From: CANKHA01 sp963731585
GTDB taxonomy: Bacteria > Pseudomonadota > Alphaproteobacteria > Rhizobiales > Xanthobacteraceae
Assembly: GCA_963731585.1 (NCBI GenBank)
Contig: CAVSWC010000010.1
Coordinates: 173,511-237,510 of the forward strand
Length of the DNA stretch: 64,000 nucleotides
Direction: 5' to 3'
Under the pieces are notes generated by a model. It was given only the letters and a program-made list of their open reading frames with translations, had not been told where the DNA came from and did no database searches. Every line of letters starts with the position of its first letter. Position 1 is the stretch's first letter. The position numbers and the translations under genes are program-made. Below, piece after piece: positions 38,338 to 46,945 of the stretch.

Positions 38338-38565
38338 ATGCCGGAAACGACGGAATATTACTTTAAGCGCGCGGACGAGGTTGAGTCCGCCGCCACCACC
38401 GCTGTCGATCCCCTCCTAAAGCAGGAATTTCATCATCTTGCGCAGGCGCTTCGCGCAATAGGCAACACACTAAAAGCGCACCAGGCTCGTAGTATAGGTG
38501 GAGCATCCGACGCGGAGATCGAGAGGCTTGCCGCGCGTATCATCGACATGAAGCCCCGGCTCTAG
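38338..38565 (+). CDS. small helical Rhizobiales protein
   Basis: A 75-residue protein, MPETTEYYFKRADEVESAAT then DPLLKQEFHHLAQALRAIGN. It shows the same two-helix layout as the genes at 31524 and 31817, with an extra C-terminal helix (EIERLAARIIDM). A GAGGGGG precedes the start. Function unknown. Confidence 0.6.
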   Translation: MPETTEYYFKRADEVESAATTAVDPLLKQEFHHLAQALRAIGNTLKAHQARSIGGASDAEIERLAARIIDMKPRL

Positions 38566-39254
38566 AGGCACTCCCCTAAGTCCACTCCTAGGACGGCAGC
38601 AAGATTAGGGAGGCTCATCAGCAGCCGGGCCCCTGATGCTCGCCGCGAGCGCGTTGGTATCTTGCTGGGGGATTTCCGTGCAACGGCCAAGCGCCCGAGT
38701 TGATCGCATCGTGAGCGCGTAGTGGTCGCTATCTAAATGACAAGTATTGCTTGCATTTCATTCTCAGGCTTTGGGCCATCCTAGTGGTGGCGCTGCTTGG
38801 AGGGCGTGGTCCCCGTGCGCGGTCGCCCCGACAGCGTTCGTGGTCTGCCTTTACGGCGGCAAGCTTGACGTTCGAGTGTCTTGAACAGTTTCTAGAATTA
38901 TATCATCTGCGGACCCGGTTTGGGGCGTTTTTATTTTCCTTTGTTGCCCCCGGCGACATGCAGCCGTGTAGCCGACAGCGGCCGTTCGGCATGGAAGGGG
39001 ACTGGCACTGGTTCCTGCCTCTTATCCGAGCTCCACATCGGGACGCTCCGCATGCCCTTTCCGCAGGAGTGAGCTCGCGGTGGGCGCATTTTGTCGCGCA
39101 CGCGCAACATTCTGGCTGCCTTAACAAGACCCTCCTTAGAAGGGCGCGTTACTCTGCCATCTCTGGCGCGACGCCGGGCGCCAAATAACATCGCAGCGGA
39201 ATTACCGGATCTTGCAAAGCGGGAAGTGATCCGAACAGCCGACGAAGGGACGTC
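38566..39254. other. mostly non-coding, with an HGG-gene remnant on the minus strand
   Basis: The plus-strand frame at 38751-39188 looks like a shadow of the remnant on the other strand at 38903-39070. Nothing else is recognised. Confidence 0.4.
38903..39070 (-). pseudogene. decayed second copy of the HGG-motif gene
   Basis: The minus strand reads ASRCGARIRGRNQCQSPSMP then NGRCRLHGCMSPGATKENKN. It matches CRSPAMPNGRCRMHGGMSPG in the cassette gene at 23578. HGG has become HGC, PKGN has become TKEN, and the rest is lost. This shows that a related element once reached this side of the island. Confidence 0.65.
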
Positions 39255-39626
39255 ATGAATTTTTCCACAAAAAAACTTATAGCAGTTATCGACGACGACG
39301 CCGGCGTGCGGAAGTCGCTGGAAGCACTTTTGCTAGCATTGGAATATGAAGTTGAAACGTTTGACTCCGCCGAGGCATTTCTTAACACCGCTCCGAGGAG
39401 CATTGCGAGCTGCCTCGTGCTTGACATAGAACTAGGGCTTGCTTCCGGCATTGAACGCCAACTGGCAGCGGATGGTTTCAAATACCTGATCATATTCATC
39501 ACTGGGCGCGACGATGACCATGTCCGGAGCCGAGCCAGGGGCGCTGGGGGCGTCGCATTCTTGCTCAAGCCGTTTTCGCCCGGGCAGTTGTATCACGCCA
39601 TCCTCAAGGCTACGGAAAACGCGTGA
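39255..39626 (+). CDS. single-domain response regulator (FixJ-like receiver)
   Basis: The 123-residue receiver: LIAVIDDDAGVRKSLEALLL (acidic pair), SCLVLDIELG (phospho-Asp near residue 57), IIFITGRDDDH (Thr) and FLLKPFSPGQLYHAILKA (Lys). The sequence resembles NodW/FixJ receivers, but the helix-turn-helix half is absent, because the frame stops soon after. Isolated and intact as a receiver. Confidence 0.8.
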   Translation: MNFSTKKLIAVIDDDAGVRKSLEALLLALEYEVETFDSAEAFLNTAPRSIASCLVLDIELGLASGIERQLAADGFKYLIIFITGRDDDHVRSRARGAGGVAFLLKPFSPGQLYHAILKATENA

Positions 39627-39723
39627 GAAGCGAATAAGTTCTAGAGGTTCTAGCTGGCGGGGCTCCTTTTGGCTAGCATAAGGACGCCTAGCGGAAGCCT
39701 CTTAATTAGGATGGTGCCGGCTG

Positions 39724-39913
39724 AGGAACTCGTGGGCACCAACAAGGCGGCCTCAGCGGTCGACCGCAAACGAGTGCTGTCCGACGCAGAGACGGGTAGC
39801 AATCTGGAATGCCGCTGCTCCTGACAGCGACTACGGCAAGATTTTCCGGCTGTTGTTGCTCACGGCTTGCCGGCGCGACGAATAGGCGGGCTGCGGCCCG
39901 CAGAGATCGCGCT
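39724..39913 (+). pseudogene. tyrosine integrase fragment
   Basis: Across two frames the DNA reads VGTNKAASAVDRKRVLSDAE, VAIWNAAAPDSDYGKIFRLL and LLTACRRDEI-GGLRPAEI. This is the start of the phage-integrase catalytic domain. RLLLLTACRRDEI holds the first catalytic Arg. The rest of the enzyme (H-x-x-R and Tyr) is gone. Remnant of an older integrated element. Confidence 0.65.
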
Positions 39914-39994
39914 AGGCATCAGCCATGCATGACATAAGTCGCACGGTGGCAACGCGCATGGGCGACTTGGGCGTCCAGCCTCACATTATATCAC

Positions 39995-40078
39995 GCCTAT
40001 GAGTGTCTGCTTTCGGAGGAATAGCGGACATAGCTGGGACATCGGGGACGTCCGCTTGTGACCCGAAACGGACATTCG
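39995..40078. repeat. dispersed MSAFG/KADI-type repeat, copy f
   Basis: Translates as MSAFGGIADIAGTSGTSACD then PKRTFG. It has the end blocks gtctgctttcggagg, cgtccgcttgtgacccgaaa and cggacattcgg. Confidence 0.7.
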
Positions 40079-40080
40079 GA

Positions 40081-40335
40081 GTGAACGTCATAAAACAAAC
40101 CTTTAGAACAGGCACGGCCAAGGGCAGAGAAACAGATGACGCCCTTCGGCTAAGAACTCGCCGAGCCTCTTTCTACAGCTGCGGCCACCTTTTGGAGTGA
40201 AGTCGGGCAACCCAATTGGGATGTCCACGCAAAGAACCGACGGGCGCTCGTCGAGTTCCAAAAGCAAGGAGAACGAGGTAACGATGCGCGACTTTAGCTC
40301 GCCACTGCCGAGATGCAGCAGTACCAGACACCACT
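40081..40335 (+). pseudogene. phasin-like remnant
   Basis: Corrected for shifts, the text reads MTPF, then TAAATFWSEVGQPNWDVHAK, NRRALVEFQKQGERGNDAR and EMQQYQTPL. This resembles the F-W-x-E-V-x-K-x-N-W-E-V-x-x-K-N ... F pattern of phasin-type granule-associated proteins. A stop and frame changes interrupt it. Tentative. Confidence 0.35.
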
Positions 40336-40692
40336 CACAGCGAATTGTTGGCCAGAACAGGCTTTACCACCTCAGCGTGGACGTATTTCGCTATCAACTC
40401 GGATCAACCCCTACGCCGCGCTTCTGTCATGCGCCAGCAGCTTCGGTGCCGCCCTGATCGACTTTGGCTGGTGCGCCAGTGGATGTGCAGCCGGCGGAAA
40501 CGGCGGCGGCTGAGACCGTCTTGACCCGTCCCGCCATATATCGGCTTACTCCTTGCGCTCGTCACGTTGTCGTTTCGCGTCGGCTTCCACCGCCTTCGCC
40601 ATCAGCTCGCGACCGGCCGTCTGGAGACCTACGGCGATCGAGTTCTTCAGGCCGGGGCAAGCCTGCGCAAGTAAAGCACTCTTCGGCGAGGG

Positions 40693-40899
40693 TCATGAGT
40701 GATTGATGTTGTCGCCACCCAGATTGTCCTCTTGAATTATCTGAACGGCGGCGTTTCGCAGCACCGTTGCGCTCAATAAAGAAGCAAGCTCCTGCAGCCG
40801 CCTGTATTGCTCCTTCAATTGCTCGATATCGGCATTCATTTCCCTGTTCCATGCAATCTCGAGCCGGCTGGCGTGACCAGAGCGCCCTCGGCGATGCAT
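40693..40899 (-). CDS. small helical hypothetical protein
   Basis: A 68-residue frame whose second half, NADIEQLKEQYRRLQELASL and ATVLRNAAVQIIQEDN, is one long amphipathic helix. Possible start ATGs are at 40899 and 40839. No family recognised. The upstream end may be shifted. Confidence 0.4.
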   Translation of the reverse strand: MHRRGRSGHASRLEIAWNREMNADIEQLKEQYRRLQELASLLSATVLRNAAVQIIQEDNLGGDNINHS

Positions 40900-40932
40900 G
40901 TCGATTAGACGCTGGAGCGCCCCGGCGTCTTG

Positions 40933-42015
40933 CTATCTGCTGTCAGAGATTTGCGTTATCCCGCCAGCGGGATCCTGACTTCGCTGGGCGTCTTCCCGGT
41001 CCAGCGCCGGAATGCATGGGTGGAATGCCGCGATCTCCTTATAGCCGAGCAGCCAGGCGATCTGCGAAACCGGCAGTTCTCGGTCTGCAAGATACCGATG
41101 CGCCAAAGCTTGACGTAACTCCCGCGCTACCTCGGAAAACAATAGGCCTTCGGCCGCGAGCCGCCGCGCCAGCGTGCGGGGACTTATGCCGAGCTTTGCC
41201 GCCACAATGTCTACTTGCGGCTGCCCATGCGGGAGCAGTTCCGCAAGCGTGTTTTCCACGCGTACTCTGAGCGGACTGCCCTTTGCCTTGCGACGCGAGA
41301 GTGCCTCCTCACAATAGCGGACGAGCAGGTTGTGCAGGTACGGGTCTGTCGTCACAACGGGCAGGTCCAGGCAGGCGGAAGGGAATTCGATCTCGTCAAC
41401 ACCGGCGTCTTGATCAATCTCGACGGTTGCAATTTTTTTTAGATCAGCTTGCGCGCCGCTTCTGTGGTGAGCGACGCGCACGGCAAGCAGCTTGAATGCC
41501 CGAGAGACCAGCTGGCGGCAAATCCGAATGATAGCGGTTATAACGAACTCGATCTGATGTCGGTCGGTGTGCCGTGCTACTCCGACGTGTTGGAATCTTA
41601 TCCGAACGGTTTGGTCCTTTTTAAGCCTGAGCTCGATGCCCTCATTGGCCAGACTAGAATAGCGTTCCAGCCGCCGCAGCGCGGTTCCCAAGGTATCCGC
41701 CGAGGCGGGGACGTAATACAGAAACTCCAGTCGGCGCAAGTCAAGGTCTTGCGCAAGATGAACGCCAAGCTCGGGTCGGCTATGGCGTCAGCGATGAGCT
41801 CGACGAAGTCGATCGGTTCGCAACGCTCAACCTTGCGTTTGAATTTTCAACGTCGGCGAGATCCAGATCGGCCCGGCGCAAGAGATCGCGCTACGTCGCC
41901 GAGGTGCGGCAAAGCGCGCGTATAGGCCAGCCGCGAGATCAGTCCGCCACAGGTTTGAACCGAATCTGGTCGCTGAATCTTGGAAGTCGCTACCACGGCT
42001 TGCTCTACTTTTCTC
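40933..42015 (-). CDS. AraC-family transcriptional regulator, frameshifted in the N-terminal half
   Basis: The intact C-terminal frame starts DLRRLEFLYYVPASADTLG, typical of the arabinose-binding-like domain of GadX/OruR-type AraC proteins. It ends in the two helix-turn-helix units (VDIVAAKLGISPRTLARRLA, then SQIAWLLGYKEIAAFHPCI). The second unit reads AFHPCIPALDRE where most relatives have AFxRAFKRWTG, so a small shift there is possible. Upstream parts (SRLAYTRAL, DFVELIADAIADPSL) lie in two other frames. It probably controls a catabolic or stress gene not visible here. Confidence 0.7.
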
Positions 42016-42238
42016 AGATCAGCTTTAGCGCCTTCAGTCTGGTTCTGACGTTGGCAGTCTCTCCAGGACCAGAACAGGCTGGACGGTCGGTGCCGGCGTT
42101 GAATGGATGTTCGCACCAAACTGGTCGGCATTTCCGGAAGGCAACTACATGGACTTCGGCTCGAACGATCGCAATATAGGCGCCCCGCTCGTCACTGTCT
42201 GTGCCTCCGGTTGTGCCTTCAGTACCAAAGCGACCGCT

Positions 42239-42396
42239 CTTTGGCACGTTTGGCTCACGTTTGGTGGTTGTGGCGCTGCCGTGCTGGCCGCGGCGTTTCC
42301 AAGTCTCGGCATCGGTTTTCTGGGCGTTTCGGTCGCATTCGGCCTTTCGGTCCTCACCATTGCCTACGCGGTCGGGCATATCTCGGGAGGGCACTT
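42239..42396 (+). repeat. 158-bp duplicated fragment of aqpZ
   Basis: Matches 11839-11996 with only a handful of differences (for example ctcgcattcgg versus gtcgcattcgg, and one missing base in the cgttctggc region). It spans codons for TFGGCGAAVLAAAFPSLGIG to VGHISGGH and stops abruptly just before the first NPA box. Too short to encode a channel. Confidence 0.85.
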
Positions 42397-42513
42397 GGCC
42401 GAGACAGGTGAAGTGTTTAGTATGCCGCGCCGCTCGGGGGTTGCGGACGGTTAGCGTGCCTTTCGCCCCGGGGGACATAGAGTATTCCGCTGCAGCCGCT
42501 TGCGATCCGAGCT

Positions 42514-42533
42514 TGTTTAGCTTACACTAAACA
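42514..42533. promoter_or_regulatory. TGTTTAG-N6-CTAAACA inverted repeat before the recombinase
   Basis: Perfect 7-bp arms separated by CTTACA, ending two bases before the ATG at 42536 and occupying the place of a ribosome-binding site. The same half-sites flank the promoter of the cassette XRE gene at 17553 and 17604. A further TGTTTAG is at 42414. Confidence 0.5.
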
Positions 42534-42535
42534 CC

Positions 42536-44163
42536 ATGAAGAAGACATCAAAGCGCACGACCGTTTGCACCGATCCCGCCCGCAAGCAGGCGGTGATCTA
42601 TGCCCGCGTCTCTTCGAAGGAGCAGGAGAAGGAAGGCTTCTCGATCCCGGCGCAGCTGAAGCTGCTCAAGGAATACGCGGCGGCGCAACGGCTTCGCGGT
42701 GGCGCGGGAGTATGTGGACGTGGAGACCGCCAAGCAGACCGGCCGCGCCGCTTTCGGCGAGATGGTCGCCTATCTGAAGGCGCATCCGTCCGTTCGCGTG
42801 ATGCTGGTCGAGAAGACCGATCGGCTCTACCGCAACCTCAAGGACTGGGTGACGGTCGACGAGCTGGACGTGGAAATCCACTTCCCGAAGGAAGGCGTGG
42901 TGCTGTCGCGCGAGTCGCGCTCCTCGGAAAAGTTCATGCACGGCATCAAGGTGCTGATGGCGAAGAACTACATCGACAATCTGTCGGAGGAAGCGCGCAA
43001 GGGGATGCAGGAGAAGGCCGAGCAGGGCATCTGGCCGACCGTCGCGCCGCTCGGCTACCGCAACGTGACGGGCCCCGATGGCAAGAAGATCATCGAGCCT
43101 GATCCCGACGTCGGCGCCGATCATCGCCAGGCTGTTCGAATGGTACGCGACCGGCGACGTTTCACTGAAGGAGGCAGCGACGAAGGCGAGGGCAGCCGGC
43201 CTCGTTTATCGCAAGAGTGGTGCGACGGTGCCGGTGAGTACGGTGCACACCATCTTGCGCAATCGCATTTACACCGGCGAGTTCGAATGGAACGGCAAGA
43301 TGATACAAGGCCGGCACGAGCCGCTGGTCTCGGTCGAATTGTGGGAGCGCGTGCAGGCCGTGATGGACGGCCGTTTCGCGAAGAAGCACCGTCGCATGAC
43401 ACACGACTTCGCCTTCTCAGGGCTGATCGCTTGCTCGAAATGCGGCTGCTCGGTGGTCGGCGAGATCAAGAAGCAGCGCTACGTTTATTATCACTGCACC
43501 GGCTATTCCGATAAATGCCAAGGCAACCCTGCCACCTGCCGACGAAAGTATGTGCGGGAGGAAGCGCTGGAGCAGCAATTCACCAGTCTGCTTGGCCAGT
43601 TGCATTTCGATGATGAGGTTCTCTCGTGGGTGCAGGAAGCGCTTCACTCCAGTCACGCCGACAAACGCCGGGAGCAAGAGGAGGCCATCGCCCGGCTCCG
43701 GGCGGAATACGACCGGCTGCAGCGCCGACTCGATGCGATGTACGTGGACAAACTCGACGGGCGCGTTGACGCTGCCTTCTTCGACAAGTTGGCAGCCGAA
43801 TGGCGCGCCGAGCAGGCGCGGTGCCAGCGTGAGATCGACAGGCACCAGGAAGCCGACAGGTCCTACATGGACGAGGGCATCCAGGTTCTCGAACTGGCGC
43901 GAAACGCCCAACGGCTGTTCGAGCGGCAGGAACCGCGCCAAAAACGCCGTCTGCTCAACTTTGTACTATCGAACTGCACGTGGGAGGACGGCGAAGTCGT
44001 TGCCACCTTCCGCCAACCGTTTGATCTGTTGGCAGAAACCACCGTCATCGCGGCGCAGGCAGTGCGCGATGGAGGCGCAATTCGACCAAAAGTGAGATTT
44101 GGCTCCCCGGGCCGGATTCGAACCAGCGACCAACCGGTTAACAGCCGGTTGCTCTACCACTGA
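42536..44163 (+). CDS. large serine recombinase (site-specific integrase), two frameshifts
   Basis: KQAVIYARVSSKEQEKEGFS carries the catalytic Ser of the resolvase domain. The zinc-finger domain (LIACSKCGCSVVGEIKKQRY and GYSDKCQGNPATCRRKYV) and a long coiled coil (REQEEAIARLRAEYDRLQRR) follow, as in phage phiC31-type integrases. Extra bases near 42690 and 43110 break the frame. Corrected length is about 542 residues. The last 20 or so codons (GSPGRIRTSDQPVN) are read through the tRNA-Asn gene on the other strand, placing the element end inside that tRNA. It probably integrates and excises the island. Confidence 0.85.
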
Positions 44164-44174
44164 GCTACCGGGGA
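44100..44174 (-). tRNA. tRNA-Asn (anticodon GTT)
   Basis: A 75-nt cloverleaf on the minus strand with encoded CCA. TCCCCGG pairs with CCGGGGA, the D arm is TAGCTCAGTGG, the anticodon loop is CTGTTAA, and the T loop is TTCGAAT. The recombinase frame runs into it from the left. It is complete, so it remains functional after integration. Confidence 0.95.
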
Positions 44175-44270
44175 ACGATGCGCGGCATGCCGTGATGCAT
44201 CCTGGCATATAACAAAGCCGTTACGCCTTTGCAAAGAATGGGCGGACAGCCTTGCTACGCCGAGAATATG

Positions 44271-44344
44271 TGGAGGCCACGCCCGGAATTGAACCGGGGT
44301 ACGCGGATTTGCAGTCCGCTGCGTCACCACTCCGCCACGTGGCC
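44271..44344 (-). tRNA. tRNA-Cys (anticodon GCA)
   Basis: A 74-nt cloverleaf with encoded CCA on the minus strand: GGCCACG pairs with CGTGGCC, the anticodon loop is CTGCAAA, the T loop is TTCAATT, and the discriminator is T. It lies about 100 bp upstream of tRNA-Asn on the same strand, so the two may be co-transcribed. Confidence 0.95.
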
Positions 44345-44496
44345 CGTGAAGGGGAAATATCTATACGGGCCCAAGCGCTTAAGCAATCCTAACGCCGCCG
44401 GCTTTTTTCTCATACTGAACGCGTGCTTAGCGGCCGGCGCTGTGCTTGCCTTTTATGCCCCCTTGCCGCAAAGGTCCGCGCCAATCGGAGATAGCT

Positions 44497-45168
44497 ATGA
44501 TCGACTTCGCAACGGCGCGACGGATGATGGTCGATGGCCAACTGCGTCCGAACGATGTGACGGATCCACGCATCCTCGGCGCCATGCTCGAAACGCCGCG
44601 CGAGCGCTTCTTGCCGCCGGCGAAGGCATCATTGGCCTATCTCGATTTCGACCTTCCGATCCTTGAAAGCGCCGACGGACGGCCGCGCCGGCGCATGCTC
44701 AAGCCGATGCTGCTCGGCAAAATGATTCAGATCGCCGGCCTGCGTGAAATGGATGCCGTGCTCGATATCGGCTGCGGCACTGGCTATTCATCGGCGATTA
44801 TCGCGCAGCTGGCGCGCACGGTGGTGGCGCTGGAAGAGGAAGCGACGCTCGCCCTTGCCGCCAAGGAAAACCTCTATGCCCACGGTATCACTAATGTTTC
44901 GGTGGAAACGGGGCCGCTCACCGCCGGATACGCGGCGCGCGCCCCTTACGACGTGATTTTCCTGCAGGGAGCGACCGAGGTTGAGCCCCAGATGCTGTTT
45001 CCGCAGCTGCGCGATGGCGGCCGGCTGGTTTGCGTGCGGGACCGCGGCGGCACGGGCACCGTAATGCTATACCGGCGCGCCGGGAACGACGTCAGCGGAT
45101 GGCCGTCCTTCGATGCAAGCGCCAGCGTCTTGCCAGGCTTTGCTAGCATCCCCGATTTTGTTTTCTGA
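44497..45168 (+). CDS. pcm: protein-L-isoaspartate O-methyltransferase family protein
   Basis: A 223-residue protein from the ATG at 44497. The SAM-binding motif LDIGCGTGYSSAIIAQLA is near residue 85, and RMLKPMLLGKMIQIAGLREM just before it matches the family's substrate strand. It would methylate isoaspartyl residues in damaged proteins. In many alphaproteobacteria this paralog lies just upstream of tolC, as here, so a special role is possible. Intact. Confidence 0.85.
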   Translation: MIDFATARRMMVDGQLRPNDVTDPRILGAMLETPRERFLPPAKASLAYLDFDLPILESADGRPRRRMLKPMLLGKMIQIAGLREMDAVLDIGCGTGYSSAIIAQLARTVVALEEEATLALAAKENLYAHGITNVSVETGPLTAGYAARAPYDVIFLQGATEVEPQMLFPQLRDGGRLVCVRDRGGTGTVMLYRRAGNDVSGWPSFDASASVLPGFASIPDFVF

Positions 45169-45335
45169 TCGCCGACCGGGCAGGTGTGGCCTGGATGCGG
45201 CAATGAGAATGTTTTTGCTTTGCAACCAGGTAGCCGGGTTTCGCAGCCGGCCCCGTCCCGAGTATGGTGGACCAGGGGTAATAAGTTGGGGGTGTCTGCC
45301 GCCGCGGCTTTCGGCGGACACGTGGAGTAGTGCGG

Positions 45336-46787
45336 ATGCGGGCGCGGGTGGGGAGTGAGCTGGCGTCCTGTGCCCCGCTGGGCGCGGTTCTCCTTTTCAT
45401 CGCCGCATCCATTGGCGGCCTCGGGCAGGCTTCGGGGCAAACCCTGCCATCGGCTCTCGTCCACGCCTACCAGAACAATCCGCAGCTCAATGCCCAGCGC
45501 GCGCAAGTTCGCGTCACCGATGAGGCCGTACCGCAAGCGCTCTCGGGCTATCGCCCGCAGGTCAGCGTAACCGCCAGCGCGGCGCGGACGTCCACCAGCA
45601 CAACCAGCAGGTCTTCGCAACCCATCCCCAGTGATCCCTCGCGCTCGGTCGTTGTTGGGGCTCCAACAACGCTATCGGGCGAGTTCACGCCCTACACACT
45701 GGGCGTGACCGGCACGCAAACACTTTTCAACGGCTTCCAGACCGCCAACCGGACGCGTCTGGCGGAAGGCCAGGTTTCGGCGGCGCGCGAAGCCCTGCGC
45801 GTCATGGAACAGACGGTGCTGCTCGCCGCGGCCACCGTCTACATGGATCTGTTGCGTGACGCCGCGATCGCCGACGTTCAGCGCAGCAACGTGCGGGTGT
45901 TGAATGAGACGCTGCGGCAGACGCGCGACCGCTTCAACGTCGGCGAGGTCACCCGCACGGATGTGGCGCAATCCGAAGCTCAGCTTGCCGCGGGCCAGTA
46001 CCAGCTGTCGAACGCGGAAGCGAATCTGATCACGACGCGGGCGAATTTTCGCCGCGTGATAGGCATCGAAGCCGGCGCCTTGAGGCCGGCCGCTCCGGTC
46101 GAACGGCTCGCACCCAGCACCTTGCCGGCAGCCCTGCAGATTGGGCTTGCTGAGAATCCCAACGTCACCTCTGCCATGTATGGGATCGATGTCGCCAATC
46201 TCCAGGTCAAGATCAACGAAGGCGCCCTGTTTCCGACCGTTACGCTGAACGCGTCGGCGCAGCGGCTTTGGAATGGCTCCGTGTCACAGGTGGAGCAGAC
46301 CACCTGGTCAGTGGGATCCTCGGTGACCATTCCGATCTATCAAGGCGGCGATGAATACTCGCTGATCCGCCAGTCGAAGGAAAGTGTGGGGCAACAACAA
46401 CTCAACCTTGAGCAAGTGCGCGACCAGACCCGCCAGTCGATCGCGCAGGCCTGGGGCTTGGTGCAGGCGACCAAGGCGCAGATCGAATCCGGGCAAGCGC
46501 AGGTGCGTTCCAGCGAAACCGCGCTTAACGGCGTACGCGAAGAAGCACGCGTCGGCCAGCGCACCACGCTCGATGTGCTCAACGCACAGCAAGCGCTGGT
46601 AAATGCTCGCGTTACGCTGGTCACCGCGCAGCGCGACCGGGTGGTGGCGTCTTACAACCTGCTCAACGCGATCGGGATTCTCTCGCCGCTCACGCTCGGG
46701 CTGGCGACGCCTATCTACGATCCACGCATCCATTACTATCAGGTGCGCGACAGCTGGGCGGGTGTCCGCACCCCGGATGGCAAATAG
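45336..46787 (+). CDS. tolC: TolC-family outer membrane channel
   Basis: The 483-residue protein starts with a signal peptide (GAVLLFIAASIGGLGQASGQ), followed by two TolC-type repeats. SALVHAYQNNPQLNAQRAQV, LGVTGTQTLFNGFQTANRTR and NVGEVTRTDVAQSEAQLAAG form the first. VTIPIYQGGDEYSLIRQSKE and ARVGQRTTLDVLNAQQALVN form the second. It forms the trimeric outer membrane exit duct for type I secretion and RND pumps, such as the pair at 54985-59287. The ATG at 45336 is chosen over the GTG at 45330. Intact. Confidence 0.92.
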   Translation: MRARVGSELASCAPLGAVLLFIAASIGGLGQASGQTLPSALVHAYQNNPQLNAQRAQVRVTDEAVPQALSGYRPQVSVTASAARTSTSTTSRSSQPIPSDPSRSVVVGAPTTLSGEFTPYTLGVTGTQTLFNGFQTANRTRLAEGQVSAAREALRVMEQTVLLAAATVYMDLLRDAAIADVQRSNVRVLNETLRQTRDRFNVGEVTRTDVAQSEAQLAAGQYQLSNAEANLITTRANFRRVIGIEAGALRPAAPVERLAPSTLPAALQIGLAENPNVTSAMYGIDVANLQVKINEGALFPTVTLNASAQRLWNGSVSQVEQTTWSVGSSVTIPIYQGGDEYSLIRQSKESVGQQQLNLEQVRDQTRQSIAQAWGLVQATKAQIESGQAQVRSSETALNGVREEARVGQRTTLDVLNAQQALVNARVTLVTAQRDRVVASYNLLNAIGILSPLTLGLATPIYDPRIHYYQVRDSWAGVRTPDGK

Positions 46788-46945
46788 ACCTTCCGGTGCT
46801 GCGCTGCGCCGGAAAGCGCTTTCTGCCGCAATCGTCCACATGCCCTCTTCGCATCGGCCGTGACGATGCAGATAATGTGTCGGCGAAACCGCAATTCGCG
46901 GCGCTGGCGCGAAGGCGTGGGGCAGCCCCAAGCAGGGATACCGAA

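Noticed and set aside
38751..39188. 145-codon plus-strand frame
   Set aside because: The other strand holds a recognisable HGG-gene remnant here.
44097..44163. C-terminal GSPGRIRTSDQPVN tail as a protein domain
   Set aside because: It is the translation of the tRNA-Asn complement and not a domain. It only marks the junction.
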